This document shows positions 16,694-26,374 of a stretch of 64,000 bases of DNA, piece by piece (position 1 is the first letter of the stretch; each line of letters starts with the position of its first letter). This stretch comes from Erythrobacter sp. (GTDB lineage: Bacteria; Pseudomonadota; Alphaproteobacteria; Sphingomonadales; Sphingomonadaceae). The DNA lies in contig NZ_CP136573.1 in assembly GCF_035194505.1 (NCBI RefSeq), positions 2,033,001 to 2,097,000 on the forward strand. Reading direction: 5' to 3'. A program made the position numbers and the translations under genes. The notes under the pieces are model-generated. The model saw nothing but the letters and a program-made list of their open reading frames with translations. It did no database searches and was not told where the DNA came from.

Positions 16694-17122
16694 GCGCCTG
16701 TCCAACCTCGCTGATTATGCCGTCATCACGATGTGCCAGGCTGCGCTTCACTGCGGCAATGGCAGGGTGAGCGCGGCTGAACTGGCGACCGAGACCGGCC
16801 TGCCGGTGCCGACGGTGCAGAAGCTGGTCTCGAAACTGACGGCGGCGGGTCTGCTGCGGTCAGTGCGCGGCGCGCATGGCGGCTTGCAGCTTGGCCGACC
16901 GGCGGCGGCGATCACCGTGGCGGACATTGTCGAGGCGATCGAGGGCCGCATCGCGCTCACCGCCTGCGTCGATCACATCCCTTGCGATTTCGAGAGCGGG
17001 TGCAACATGAAGCCGCACTGGCCGATCATCAACAACGCGCTGCGCGGGGCGCTGGCGGGGATCACCCTTGCCCAACTGCGCGGCCCTGTCGCCCATATGG
17101 CGACCTCTGAGGACCATCTGGC

Positions 17123-17126
<4 letters not shown>
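16692..17126 (+). CDS. Rrf2-family regulator of the suf operon
   Basis: 144 residues. An N-terminal winged helix (MRLSNLADYAVITMC, then ELATETGLPVPTVQKLVSKL) is followed by the Rrf2 wing GAHGGLQLGR. Three cysteines in ACVDHIPCDFESGC are placed as in Rrf2 proteins that hold an Fe-S cluster. The combination and position match the SUF system regulator type (IscR-like). It probably represses the operon when cluster supply is adequate. The stop overlaps the sufB start (ATGA). Confidence 0.92.
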
Positions 17127-18600
<1,474 letters not shown>

Positions 18601-18604
<4 letters not shown>

Positions 18605-18948
18605 TAGAATTCCTCAAAACCTTCAGCATAGCTTGGCTTGTAACTGGCTTGGCGGCCTATTCGATGCTTCTGATGTATGTGCCGTACGATAGCCTTCTCA
18701 TCGCGGAGGCCTTTGGCATTGCGCTCATTACCACCTTCGCCACATGTCTTCTTCGTGTTCCCTTCAGCAACGTGCCTGGCCCGCAGAGGTCGAGAACTGT
18801 CGCGTGGTCACTGCTTGTTCTTGGGCTCCTGCATTTTGGCGGAAACCTGAAGGACGAGCCGACAGTAGCGTGGACCGGATTGCTGTATGCCGCTTTGGCA
18901 GGCGGTGCGCTTTATTTCTTCCGCTCGAAGGGCGACGTTCATCAATGA
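18601..18948 (+). CDS. Small membrane protein inserted in the suf operon
   Basis: 115 residues from a GTG that overlaps the sufB stop. Four hydrophobic segments (FSIAWLVTGLAAYSMLL, AFGIALITTFATCLL, VAWSLLVLGLLHFGG, LLYAALAGGALYFF). No family recognised. Codon use and GC are lower than in flanking suf genes, suggesting later insertion, yet start and stop are stitched into the operon by 4-base overlaps. No evidence for a role in cluster assembly. Confidence 0.65.
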
Positions 18949-19526
18949 CCACCCGCAAAACCCTCGCCCTCAACCCTGAGGCTGCCTCCACCGCCGAAGC
19001 CCCCGCTCTCAAGAAGAAGGGCCGCGGGTGGGAGATTTCGGACAAGCGGCTCGATGCGCTGCACGAACAGGCGCGTGAACTGCGCCGCCATTCGTCCGAG
19101 GCGCACAAGGCGCTCGCCGCCAAGTTCGCCGCCGCCGACATGGGTCGCTACACCTTCAAGCGCCACGCCGTGGTCGGCTCGGCGATTGTCGATTTCAACT
19201 GCCACAACCTCGGCCTCGCGCTGGCGATTGACGAGGAGGGGCAGAACGATGCCCTCGCCAAGCGCCGCGACAAGAGCCTTGAGAGCGTCGGCATCAAGCT
19301 GATGCGCATCGCGGCGAAGGACATCCTCGAAAACCTCGACGAGGTGCTGAAGCAGCTCACCCTCGTCATGCGCGAGCGGATCGAAGAGCGCAAAGCCGCC
19401 GCCCGCGCGCACAAGGCGGCCAATCCCAAGCAGACCTATTCGCGCCCGAAATCCCCCGGCTCTGGCCGCGATGGCGAGCGCGACGACCGCAATTCCACCG
19501 CAAGACCCCGGAGCCGCAAGCCGTGA
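18945..19526 (+). CDS. DUF559 domain protein in the suf operon
   Basis: 193 residues. A basic N-terminal lead of about 40 residues precedes a DUF559 domain (endonuclease-like fold related to Vsr): ARELRRHSSEAHKALAAKF, FKRHAVVGSAIVDF, then ALAIDEEGQNDALAKRRDKS and GIKLMRIAAKDIL. A long basic, low-complexity tail follows (from RIEERKAAARAHK). Activity is not established; DUF559 proteins carry an Asp and other acidic residues at a nuclease-like site. Its stop overlaps the following GTG. Confidence 0.8.
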   Translation: MTTRKTLALNPEAASTAEAPALKKKGRGWEISDKRLDALHEQARELRRHSSEAHKALAAKFAAADMGRYTFKRHAVVGSAIVDFNCHNLGLALAIDEEGQNDALAKRRDKSLESVGIKLMRIAAKDILENLDEVLKQLTLVMRERIEERKAAARAHKAANPKQTYSRPKSPGSGRDGERDDRNSTARPRSRKP

Positions 19527-20047
19527 TCGCTGCCATCTTCGCCCCCCTCCTCGCGCTTCAGGGCGCGCCTTCCACCGCGGTCGCGATCAAGAACGACAAT
19601 CCGGAGACCTGGAGCGTCGAATATCCGCGCCTGATCCAGCCCTTCGTGCAGGATTACCGCCGCTGCCTCGCGGTCACCAATCGCCGCATCGCCGGTGTCG
19701 CCGATTTCGAAGCCCAGCACGCCGCCGATCTGCCGCGCTGTGCCGAACGCCGCGCCAAGGCCGTCGCGGATTCCAACGCCGCGCTGGCGGGCGCCAAGAC
19801 CGCGATGACGCCCGAGGAAGTCGAACAGCTCTTCACCAATGTCGGCCGCATCCACATCGCGCGCGGCGCCGATCTCGACAAGCAGTTCAACGCCCGCGTC
19901 GCCGGGGCAGAAGCTGCCAGTCAGGCCTATGAAGCGAACCGGCCCAAGGGGCTGGTGATCGAACTGCATGATGCCAGCGTCGTCAAGGCGCGCACCGATG
20001 CGAGCGCGGCCGCTGCCGCTGCTGCACAGGAAAAGGATCCCGAATAA
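19523..20047 (+). CDS. Exported protein of unknown function in the suf operon
   Basis: 174 residues from a GTG start overlapping the DUF559 stop. A short hydrophobic N-terminus (AAIFAPLLALQGAPS) may be a signal peptide. The rest is helical with a probable coiled coil (RRAKAVADSNAALAGAKTAM and following). Two cysteines, YRRCLAV and LPRCAER, are well placed for a disulfide. No family recognised. It ends one base inside the sufC start. Confidence 0.6.
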   Translation: MIAAIFAPLLALQGAPSTAVAIKNDNPETWSVEYPRLIQPFVQDYRRCLAVTNRRIAGVADFEAQHAADLPRCAERRAKAVADSNAALAGAKTAMTPEEVEQLFTNVGRIHIARGADLDKQFNARVAGAEAASQAYEANRPKGLVIELHDASVVKARTDASAAAAAAAQEKDPE

Positions 20048-20790
20048 TGCTCACCATCACCGATCTCCACGCCTCGGTTGGCGACAAGCCGATCCTCAAG
20101 GGCCTCAGCCTGCACGTGCCTGCGGGCGAGGTGCACGCGATCATGGGCCCCAACGGCGCGGGCAAGTCGACGCTTTCCAACGTGCTCGGCGGCAAGCCCG
20201 GCTACGAGGTGACCGGCGGCAGCGTGACCTTCAACGGCGAGGATCTGCTGGCGCTCGAACCCCATGAGCGCGCCGCCAAGGGCCTGTTTCTGGGCTTCCA
20301 GTATCCGGTCGAAATCCCCGGCGTCTCCAACGTCCAGTTCCTGCGCGAGGCGCTGAACGCCCAGCGCAAGGCGCGCGGGGAGGAACCGCTGTCGGGCGGT
20401 GATTTCCTCAAGCTCGCCAAGGAGAAGGCGGGCCTGCTCAAGATGGACATGGAAATGCTCAAGCGGCAGGTCAATGTCGGCTTCTCCGGCGGCGAGAAGA
20501 AGCGCGCCGAGATGGTGCAGATGGGCATTCTCGATCCGTCCTTCGCGGTGCTGGACGAGACCGATAGCGGCCTCGATATCGACGCGCTGCGGATCGTCGG
20601 CGCAGGCATCAACGCGATCATGCGCGCGCCCGACAAGGCGGTGCTGCTCATCACCCACTACCAGCGCCTGCTCGATGTCGTCGCACCCGACAAGGTGAGC
20701 ATCCTCGCCGGTGGCCGCATCGTCGAGACCGGCGGGCCGGAACTCGCGCTGCGGCTCGAGGCCGAGGGCTATGACGCGGTGATGGCGTGA
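20047..20790 (+). CDS. sufC: Fe-S assembly ATPase SufC
   Basis: 247 residues. ABC ATPase motifs are complete: Walker A GPNGAGKST, Q-loop in LGFQYPVEIPG, signature FSGGEKKRAEM, Walker B and following FAVLDETDSGLD, and the switch histidine in LLITHYQRLL. SufC powers conformational changes of the SufBC2D scaffold. One-base overlap with the preceding gene and GTGA overlap with sufD. Confidence 0.97.
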   Translation: MLTITDLHASVGDKPILKGLSLHVPAGEVHAIMGPNGAGKSTLSNVLGGKPGYEVTGGSVTFNGEDLLALEPHERAAKGLFLGFQYPVEIPGVSNVQFLREALNAQRKARGEEPLSGGDFLKLAKEKAGLLKMDMEMLKRQVNVGFSGGEKKRAEMVQMGILDPSFAVLDETDSGLDIDALRIVGAGINAIMRAPDKAVLLITHYQRLLDVVAPDKVSILAGGRIVETGGPELALRLEAEGYDAVMA

Positions 20791-21542
20791 CGACAGCCAC
20801 CCTTCCTACCCGCCGTGACGAGGCATGGCGCTATGCCGATATGGACGCGCTCGCGCGGCTCGGCGTGGCGGCGCTTGACCAGTGGCAGGTGATTGACGTT
20901 GCCGCCGGGACAAGCCTCACGCGCTGTCTCGTCGTCGGCTCGGACGCGCCCGAATTGCACCGCTTCCGCGTCACGCTGGGCGAAGGGGCGACTGCCGCCT
21001 TCTTCGTCACCAATGCGGGGAGCGATTACACCCGCGTCGAAGTGGAAGTGCGGCTCGCGCGGGGTGCGCATTTCGAATTCGGCGGCGTCACCATCGGCGG
21101 AGCGGGCGTGACCCGTGAATTCGTGACGCAGGTCATTCACGCAGAGCCCGAGGCGACCTCCAACCAGACGGTCCGCGCGGTCCACTGGGCCGGGGCGACG
21201 GGCAATTTCCTCGGCGAAATCAAGGTCGCGCGCCATGCGCAGAAGACCGATGCGGCGCAGGATTTCAAGGGCTTGCTGCTGGAGGCAGGCGCCAGCGCCA
21301 ATGCCGTCCCGCAGCTCGAAATCTTCGCCGACGATGTGAAGTGCGCCCACGGCGCCACCGTCGGCGAGCTGGACGAGGCCGCGCGCTTCTACATGATGGC
21401 GCGCGGGGTCGATCCGGCCACGGCGCAGCGCTTGCTGGTGCAGGCCTTCATCGGCGATGCCTTCGTCGCGCTGGAGGACGAGGGCGAACGCGAGACCCTG
21501 CTCGATGCGGCGCTCGCCGCGTTGGAGGGGGCGAGACTGTGA
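20787..21542 (+). CDS. sufD: Fe-S assembly scaffold subunit SufD (short form)
   Basis: 251 residues from a GTG. E. coli SufD has about 420, so this is a short form that keeps the beta-helix core and the C-terminal helical part: NQTVRAVHWAGATG, LLEAGASANAVPQLEIFADDVKCAHGATVGELDEAA and RLLVQAFIGDAFV. The CAHGATV segment holds a Cys-His pair resembling the SufB/SufD interface residues where a cluster forms. The N-terminal helical domain of longer SufD is missing. Ends inside the sufS GTG. Confidence 0.93.
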   Translation: MTTATLPTRRDEAWRYADMDALARLGVAALDQWQVIDVAAGTSLTRCLVVGSDAPELHRFRVTLGEGATAAFFVTNAGSDYTRVEVEVRLARGAHFEFGGVTIGGAGVTREFVTQVIHAEPEATSNQTVRAVHWAGATGNFLGEIKVARHAQKTDAAQDFKGLLLEAGASANAVPQLEIFADDVKCAHGATVGELDEAARFYMMARGVDPATAQRLLVQAFIGDAFVALEDEGERETLLDAALAALEGARL

Positions 21543-22831
21543 ACGCTCCCACCAACACCCCTCCGTTCGTGTCGAGCGAAGTCGAGACACGTGTGACAGG
21601 CCTCTCGACTGCGCTCGAGGCGAACGGGGTTGTGCTCAAAGACGATTTCCCCGGCATGGTCACGCATGAGGGCAAGCCGTGGCACTATCTCGATACCGCC
21701 GCCACCGCGCAGAAACCGCGCGCGGTGATTGACGCCATGGCACGCGCACTGGGCGAGGATTACGCCACCGTCCACCGCGGGGTCTATGCCCGCTCGGCCG
21801 AGATGACGCTCGCCTACGAGGCAGCGCGGCGCACAGTCGCGGGCTTCATCGGCGGACACGAGGACGAGGTGGTCTTCACTCGCGGGGCGACCGAGGCGAT
21901 CAACCTTGTCGCCCAGACCTGGGGCCGCGCGAACCTCAAGGCGGGCGACCGCATCCTTCTCTCGCAGGCCGAACACCATTCGAACATCGTGCCGTGGCAG
22001 ATGATCGCTGCCGATACCGGTGCGGTGATCGATGTCTGCCCGCTCACGAGCGACCTGCGGATCGATCTCGATGCCGCCGAGGCGATGCTGACCGAAGCGC
22101 ACAAGCTGGTCGCCTTCGCCCATGTCTCGAACGTGACGGGCGCGGTGCTCGATGCGGCCCGCGCTGCCGTGCTAGCCCACCGCGTGGGCGCGAAGCTGCT
22201 GCTCGACGGGTGCCAGTCCGCGCCGCACATGGGCGTCGATGTTGCCGCGCTGGCCTGCGATTTCTACGTCTTTTCCGCGCACAAGCTCTATGGCCCGACC
22301 GGCATCGGAGCCTTGTGGGCGCGCGCCGAAATCCTTGATGCCATGCCTCCGTGGCAAGGCGGCGGCGCGATGATCGACCGCGTCACCTTTGAGCGCACCA
22401 CCTATGCCCCCGCGCCCCAGCGCTTCGAGGCGGGAACGCCCGCCATCACCGAAGCGATCGCGCTGGCCGCTGCCGTGGACTACGTCAGCGCCATCGGGAC
22501 CGACCGCATCCATGCCCACGAGGCCGCGCTGGTGGCGAAACTCCGCCGCGAACTTGGCGCGATGAATGATGTGACCCTGTTTGGCCCGGCCGACAGCGCC
22601 GGCATCGTCAGCTTCGCCATGGACGACATCCACCCGCACGATCTCGGCACCATTCTTGATGAAGCGAATGTCGCGATCCGCGCCGGGCATCACTGCGCCC
22701 AGCCGCTGATGGATTTCCTCGGCGTTCCCGCCACCGCCCGCGCCAGTTTCGGCCTCTACTCGACCGAGGCCGATGTCGATGCGTTGATCGCCGGGATCGC
22801 CCGCACCCGCCGGATTTTTGGAAAAGGATGA
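21539..22831 (+). CDS. sufS: Cysteine desulfurase SufS with palindrome-derived N-terminal stretch
   Basis: 430 residues from GTG 21539. Type II PLP enzyme taking sulfur from cysteine for SufB. Motifs: FPGM...WHYLDTAATAQKP, the YATVHRGVYARS loop, TRGATEAINLVA, QAEHHSNIVPW, DGCQSAPHM, PLP lysine in FSAHKLYGPTG, catalytic cysteine in RAGHHCAQPLM. Residues 9-30 are encoded by a REP-like palindrome (21563-21627) in frame with the enzyme. They are not part of the usual SufS, so the enzyme has a repeat-derived leader. Ends in an ATGA overlap with sufT. Confidence 0.96.
   Translation: MNAPTNTPPFVSSEVETRVTGLSTALEANGVVLKDDFPGMVTHEGKPWHYLDTAATAQKPRAVIDAMARALGEDYATVHRGVYARSAEMTLAYEAARRTVAGFIGGHEDEVVFTRGATEAINLVAQTWGRANLKAGDRILLSQAEHHSNIVPWQMIAADTGAVIDVCPLTSDLRIDLDAAEAMLTEAHKLVAFAHVSNVTGAVLDAARAAVLAHRVGAKLLLDGCQSAPHMGVDVAALACDFYVFSAHKLYGPTGIGALWARAEILDAMPPWQGGGAMIDRVTFERTTYAPAPQRFEAGTPAITEAIALAAAVDYVSAIGTDRIHAHEAALVAKLRRELGAMNDVTLFGPADSAGIVSFAMDDIHPHDLGTILDEANVAIRAGHHCAQPLMDFLGVPATARASFGLYSTEADVDALIAGIARTRRIFGKG
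21563..21627. repeat. REP-like palindrome inside sufS
   Basis: 65-bp imperfect palindrome: arms 21563-21587 and 21603-21627, 22 of 25 positions complementary, beginning CCGTTCG and ending CGAACGG, spacer 15. The core TCGAGCGAAGTCGAG is a type that, from memory, is dispersed in sphingomonad genomes between genes. Here it is translated as part of sufS. Confidence 0.75.
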
Positions 22832-23298
22832 GAGCCATGGACAGCTCGACCGACACCAGTGCCAACAAGCCGCCGCGCGCCCGCGTGGACGATGCGATCG
22901 ATCCCGATGCGGCGCCGGATGGCCCGCGCACCCGCGACTATCTCGACGGGTTCCTCGCCGCCAAGCCGGCTGCCGATGCCGTGGGCGGTGACGGGAGCGA
23001 TCTTCAGGCCGCGGTGATCGAAGCGCTGCGCGAAATCTATGATCCTGAAATTCCGGTCAATATCTACGATCTCGGCTTGATCTACGGGGTCGAGGTTGAC
23101 GAGAACGCCGATGCGACTGTCACGATGACTCTCACCACCCCGCATTGTCCGGTGGCCGAATCGATGCCCGGCGAAGTCGAAATGCGCGTCACCTCGGTGC
23201 CGGGGATCCGCGATGCTGAAGTGAACCTCGTGTGGGATCCGCCCTGGGGTCCGCACAAGATGAGCGACGAGGCGCGGCTCGAACTGGGGATGCTGTGA
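22828..23298 (+). CDS. sufT: SufT-like DUF59 Fe-S maturation factor
   Basis: 156 residues. The first 55 are acidic and poorly ordered (DDAIDPDAAPDGPRTRDYL). The rest is a MIP18/DUF59 domain: EALREIYDPEIPVNIYDLGLIYGV, TTPHCPVAESMPGEV (conserved Cys) and VWDPPWGPHKMSDEARLELG. DUF59 proteins of SUF operons help mature particular Fe-S proteins; the exact step is not settled. Start overlaps the sufS stop; an ATG at 22837 is the alternative. Stop overlaps the next gene. Confidence 0.92.
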   Translation: MRAMDSSTDTSANKPPRARVDDAIDPDAAPDGPRTRDYLDGFLAAKPAADAVGGDGSDLQAAVIEALREIYDPEIPVNIYDLGLIYGVEVDENADATVTMTLTTPHCPVAESMPGEVEMRVTSVPGIRDAEVNLVWDPPWGPHKMSDEARLELGML

Positions 23299-23792
23299 CG
23301 CTCGCAAACGCCCTCGAGATCGTGGTCGCCGATTACAGCGATCCGCGCCATGCGGCCGATGTGGTCGCGCTGCTCGATGCCTATGCCCGCGATCCGATGG
23401 GCGGCGGCGCTCCGCTGACCGAGGATGTGAAGGCGCGGCTGCCCGAGGATCTGGCGGCCAATCCCCATGCCTTCTCGCTGCTGGCGCGGCTCGATGGCGA
23501 GTCGGTGGGGCTGGCCAATTGCTTCATGGGCTATTCCACCTTCGCCGCCGCGCCGCTCGTCAACATCCACGATTTCGCAGTGATCGCGGGCCGCCGCAGC
23601 GCAGGCATAGGCCGCGCGCTGCTCGCCGCAGTCGAGGCCGAGGCCTTGAAGCGCGGGGCAACGAAGGTCACATTGGAAGTGCTGAGCGGCAATCACCCGG
23701 CGCGGCGGCTCTATGCGGCCAATGGCTATGGCGATTACCAGCTTGATCCGCAGGCCGGACAGGCGCTGTTCTGGCAGAAGAGGCTGACATGA
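23295..23792 (+). CDS. GNAT N-acetyltransferase in the suf operon
   Basis: 165 residues from a GTG. The acetyl-CoA loop is seen as AGRRSAGIGRALLAAVEAEA (R/Q-x-x-G-x-G/A pattern), followed by LEVLSGNHPARRLYAANGYGDY, typical of the GNAT C-terminus. The acyl acceptor is unknown. A role in regulating cluster assembly or in modifying an unrelated small molecule cannot be told apart. The 4-base overlaps on both sides show it is translated with the suf genes. Confidence 0.88.
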   Translation: MTLANALEIVVADYSDPRHAADVVALLDAYARDPMGGGAPLTEDVKARLPEDLAANPHAFSLLARLDGESVGLANCFMGYSTFAAAPLVNIHDFAVIAGRRSAGIGRALLAAVEAEALKRGATKVTLEVLSGNHPARRLYAANGYGDYQLDPQAGQALFWQKRLT

Positions 23793-24160
23793 CCGAGACG
23801 ACCACCACCAAGCCTGCTCGGCCCGCCCCCAAGGCCGCCGTCATCCTGACGCCGTCTGCCGAGGCGCGTATTGCCGAACTGATGAGCAAGGCCCCCGAAG
23901 GCGCGATCGGCGTGAAGCTGTCGACCCCGCGGCGCGGCTGTTCGGGCCTCGCCTATTCGGTCGACTACGTCACCACCGAAGCCAAGTTCGACGAGAAGAT
24001 CGAAACGCCCGGCGGCACCTTCTACATCGACGGGGCGAGCGTGCTCTACCTCGTGGGCAGCGTGATGGACTGGCGCGAGGACGACTTCACCGCCGGCTTC
24101 GTGTTCGAAAACCCGAACGCCAAGGGCGCCTGCGGCTGCGGCGAAAGCTTTATGGTCTAA
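23789..24160 (+). CDS. sufA: A-type Fe-S carrier (SufA/IscA/ErpA family)
   Basis: 123 residues with all three cysteines of A-type carriers: GCSGLAY near residue 51 and CGCGESF at the C-terminus. They bind iron or a [4Fe-4S]/[2Fe-2S] cluster for transfer to target proteins. The N-terminal 20 residues are a Thr/Pro/Ala-rich extension. Last gene of the operon, ending in a hairpin shared with a convergent gene. Confidence 0.95.
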   Translation: MTETTTTKPARPAPKAAVILTPSAEARIAELMSKAPEGAIGVKLSTPRRGCSGLAYSVDYVTTEAKFDEKIETPGGTFYIDGASVLYLVGSVMDWREDDFTAGFVFENPNAKGACGCGESFMV

Positions 24161-24178
24161 GCGGCACGCGGCCGCTTA
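24158..24178. terminator. Hairpin between convergent genes
   Basis: TAAGCGGC (24158-24165) / GCCGCTTA (24171-24178), a perfect 8-bp inverted repeat with a 5-base loop. Its ends are the stop codons of sufA and of the minus-strand frameshifted gene, so it can form in both transcripts. There is no long T-run on either side, so termination would be partial. Confidence 0.5.
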
Positions 24179-25118
24179 AACTTCCGACGCGAGCCGAGCG
24201 ATCAGACGGCTTTCGAGCCCGTCGACTTCGCCGTCGGCATCGATCATGCCTTCCAGCCAGTCGTTCTCGTAATCCGTGACTTCCTCGCCCGCCGCGGCGA
24301 GCGCCGCGAAATCGGTGCCGGGCTTGCGCTTGCCGAAAGCCTTGCCGAAGTGGTTGAGCACCTGCGGCATTTCCTTGGCGACCTGGCCCATGAAGCGGCC
24401 GACATTGGCCTTGTTGTCGGCGACGAAGGCTTCCAGCTCGCGCTTGCGTGCGTGGCTCACCTGCGCGTGCGGCAGGACGAAGCCCTTGAGGAAATTGGCG
24501 ACGCCATCGATGAACAGATCATCCCACTCGGGCGCGTTTTCCTCGGCGAGGGTCTCGTCCTTGAGGCGGAACAACAGCTCGGCATCATAGCGCGTCACGG
24601 CTGCCGGGCCATGGCCGCCGCTGGCAAAGATCACGCGGCGCACGATCCGGCATTCGGCCGCCGTGATGTGGGTCGCGGAAAGATCGCCGCCGCAGCGCGT
24701 AGGGCCGGTGCCGGTCAGCACTTCGCGTTCGACTGCGGCCAGCACATAGTCCTTGAGTCGGTCGGGGGGTGTTTTCGGCGCGTTCGATGATGCGCACCAT
24801 GGCTTCGAGTTCGACCATGCTTTCGACCGCGCCGTCAGCGTCGATCTGGTCGATCAGCCACTGGGCTTCCTCGTCATTGCATTGCAGGCGCGGCTCGGTG
24901 CCGTTGAGCACGAATTCGCCGACCGCCTCGACGAAGAAGTCGCACCACTCCTCGCTGCGCTCCTTGAGCGAGCTGTTGAGCGCGAACAGGGCTTCGGCCT
25001 CGGCGCGAGTGATGATGCCATCGCCCCAGCCCTGACGACGGAGCGCCAGCAGCTCGTCCGCTGCGATATGCCCGTCGGCGGCCGCGCGCTGGGCGATTTC
25101 GATGAAATGCGTGGTCAT
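24176..25118 (-). pseudogene. Two-repeat acidic protein, interrupted by a +1 frameshift
   Basis: Two open frames together form one gene. The 5' part (25118 to about 24765) encodes about 118 residues ending ...RIIERAENTP. The 3' part continues in another frame as DRLKDYVLAAVEREVLTGTG to 24176. The switch lies at a run of six G (plus 24764-24769); removing one base restores a single protein of about 313 residues. Each half carries LF-x-L-...-E-W-x-D-x-F-...-V-x-x-F followed by IDADG (EF-hand-like), so the protein is an internal duplication. Function unknown. Sequencing error, phase variation or true loss are all possible. Confidence 0.7.
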
Positions 25119-25179
25119 GGCCCGTTCAAATCCTTCCGGTTTCGGGATCGGGCATGGCACGAACAGGCTTAAGACGGGG

Positions 25180-25578
25180 TTACCGCCTCTCGACCTCGCG
25201 GATGCAGGCGCCGCGATCGACTTCTGCCCCGCCCTGCCGCTGGCGCGCGACGACATGGGCGGCGAGCGGTTCGGTGCCCGGGCGCTGGGGGTAGAGGTAG
25301 ATGTCGATCACGCAGGTCGCGCCGGTGAATTGCAGCTTGCGCGCGTCGCCTTCGGCCAGATCGATGCGCGGGGCGCCGAAGCGGCGGGTGAGCGCGGCGG
25401 CATCGGTGCCGATCACGCCTTCGAGTCCCTGCGGCGCCATCACCTCGGGTAGGCGCACGATGGTGCTGCGCGAAGGCGTGGCCGGACGCGCGGGCGCAGA
25501 TGTGCCGCCTCCGCCGCTGCCTACGCAGCCCGCCAGCAGGCTCGCCAGCACGCTCGCCACCAGAACCCCCCGTCCCAT
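25180..25578 (-). CDS. Small lipoprotein, unknown function
   Basis: 132 residues. Lipoprotein signal VASVLASLLAGC, then a Gly/Ser-rich linker and a compact domain with GVIGTDAAALTRRFGAPRIDL and FTGATCVIDIYLYP. The pattern FGxPxxxxxEGxxxxLxF...CxLDxxLY recalls small outer-membrane-associated proteins of alphaproteobacteria. Two cysteines (ATCVID, GACIRE) could pair. Its ATG overlaps the stop of the EI24 gene by one base (TGATG). Confidence 0.7.
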   Translation of the reverse strand: MGRGVLVASVLASLLAGCVGSGGGGTSAPARPATPSRSTIVRLPEVMAPQGLEGVIGTDAAALTRRFGAPRIDLAEGDARKLQFTGATCVIDIYLYPQRPGTEPLAAHVVARQRQGGAEVDRGACIREVERR

Positions 25579-26270
25579 CACGCCTGTCCTTCCGCTTCGA
25601 TCCGCCGCAGCACCAGATGTGACCCTGCCGCCGCGCCCAGCACGGGGGCGATGAGGCCGATGACCGGCACCAGCATCAGTCCGGCAATCGCGGCACCCAT
25701 CAGAAACCGCTCGCCCGCACCCACCGGCGTTGCCTGCTCCGTCCCCCGGCAATGGCGCAGCCACGCCATGTCAGTGAGCTCGCGCCCCAGCAACACCGCG
25801 TTGACGGCGAGGAACACCAGCGCCGGGCCGATGCCGGTGAAGGCTGTCACCGCCGCCACCGGCACAGCAAGAAGATTATAGCCCAGCGCCCGCACCAAGC
25901 CCCGCAGCGCAATCGCGATCTCGCGGCGCAGCGGCAAGCGCTGCGCGCTGGCGGCAAGCGCCGGATAGTGCCGCACCTCAACTGCGGCGACCACCTCGTC
26001 GGCGAAGAATTGCAGCACCGCCATGGCCACCACGCGGAACAAGAGCCAAGCCGCCAGCAGGGTCACCAGCGCGGTGAGGATCACCGTCGCCCCGTGGATC
26101 GGTGCCCAGCCGATCCACTGGCGCGCTTCCTCAAGCAGCAGGAACAGGCCCGCGCCTGCCACCACGAACACCGCCAGGGTCAGCACGACGCTCTTGGCCA
26201 CCACCGCAAGGATGCGGCGGTCACCCAGCTGGCCAAGGGCCTTCAGGAGTGCAGGCAGAACGGCAGACAT
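25578..26270 (-). CDS. EI24 domain (CysZ-like) membrane protein
   Basis: 230 residues with at least four hydrophobic segments (VVLTLAVFVVAGAGLFLLL, GATVILTALVTLLAAWLLF, LLAVPVAAVTAFTGIGPALVF, AGLMLVPVIGLIAPVLGAA). The N-terminal LLKALGQLGDRRIL and the middle NAVLLGRELTDMAWLRH are typical of the EI24/CysZ family. CysZ takes up sulfate in some bacteria; whether this one does is not shown. Translationally coupled with the small lipoprotein downstream. Confidence 0.85.
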   Translation of the reverse strand: MSAVLPALLKALGQLGDRRILAVVAKSVVLTLAVFVVAGAGLFLLLEEARQWIGWAPIHGATVILTALVTLLAAWLLFRVVAMAVLQFFADEVVAAVEVRHYPALAASAQRLPLRREIAIALRGLVRALGYNLLAVPVAAVTAFTGIGPALVFLAVNAVLLGRELTDMAWLRHCRGTEQATPVGAGERFLMGAAIAGLMLVPVIGLIAPVLGAAAGSHLVLRRIEAEGQA

Positions 26271-26374
26271 GGCCTCAGGCGATGCGGGCCAGCCGCTACG
26301 AAGTCAACGCGGGCTTGCTGCGCTGCACACAGGCGGCTAGGCGGCGCGCGAACATTATCCAAGGAACTGCTCCC

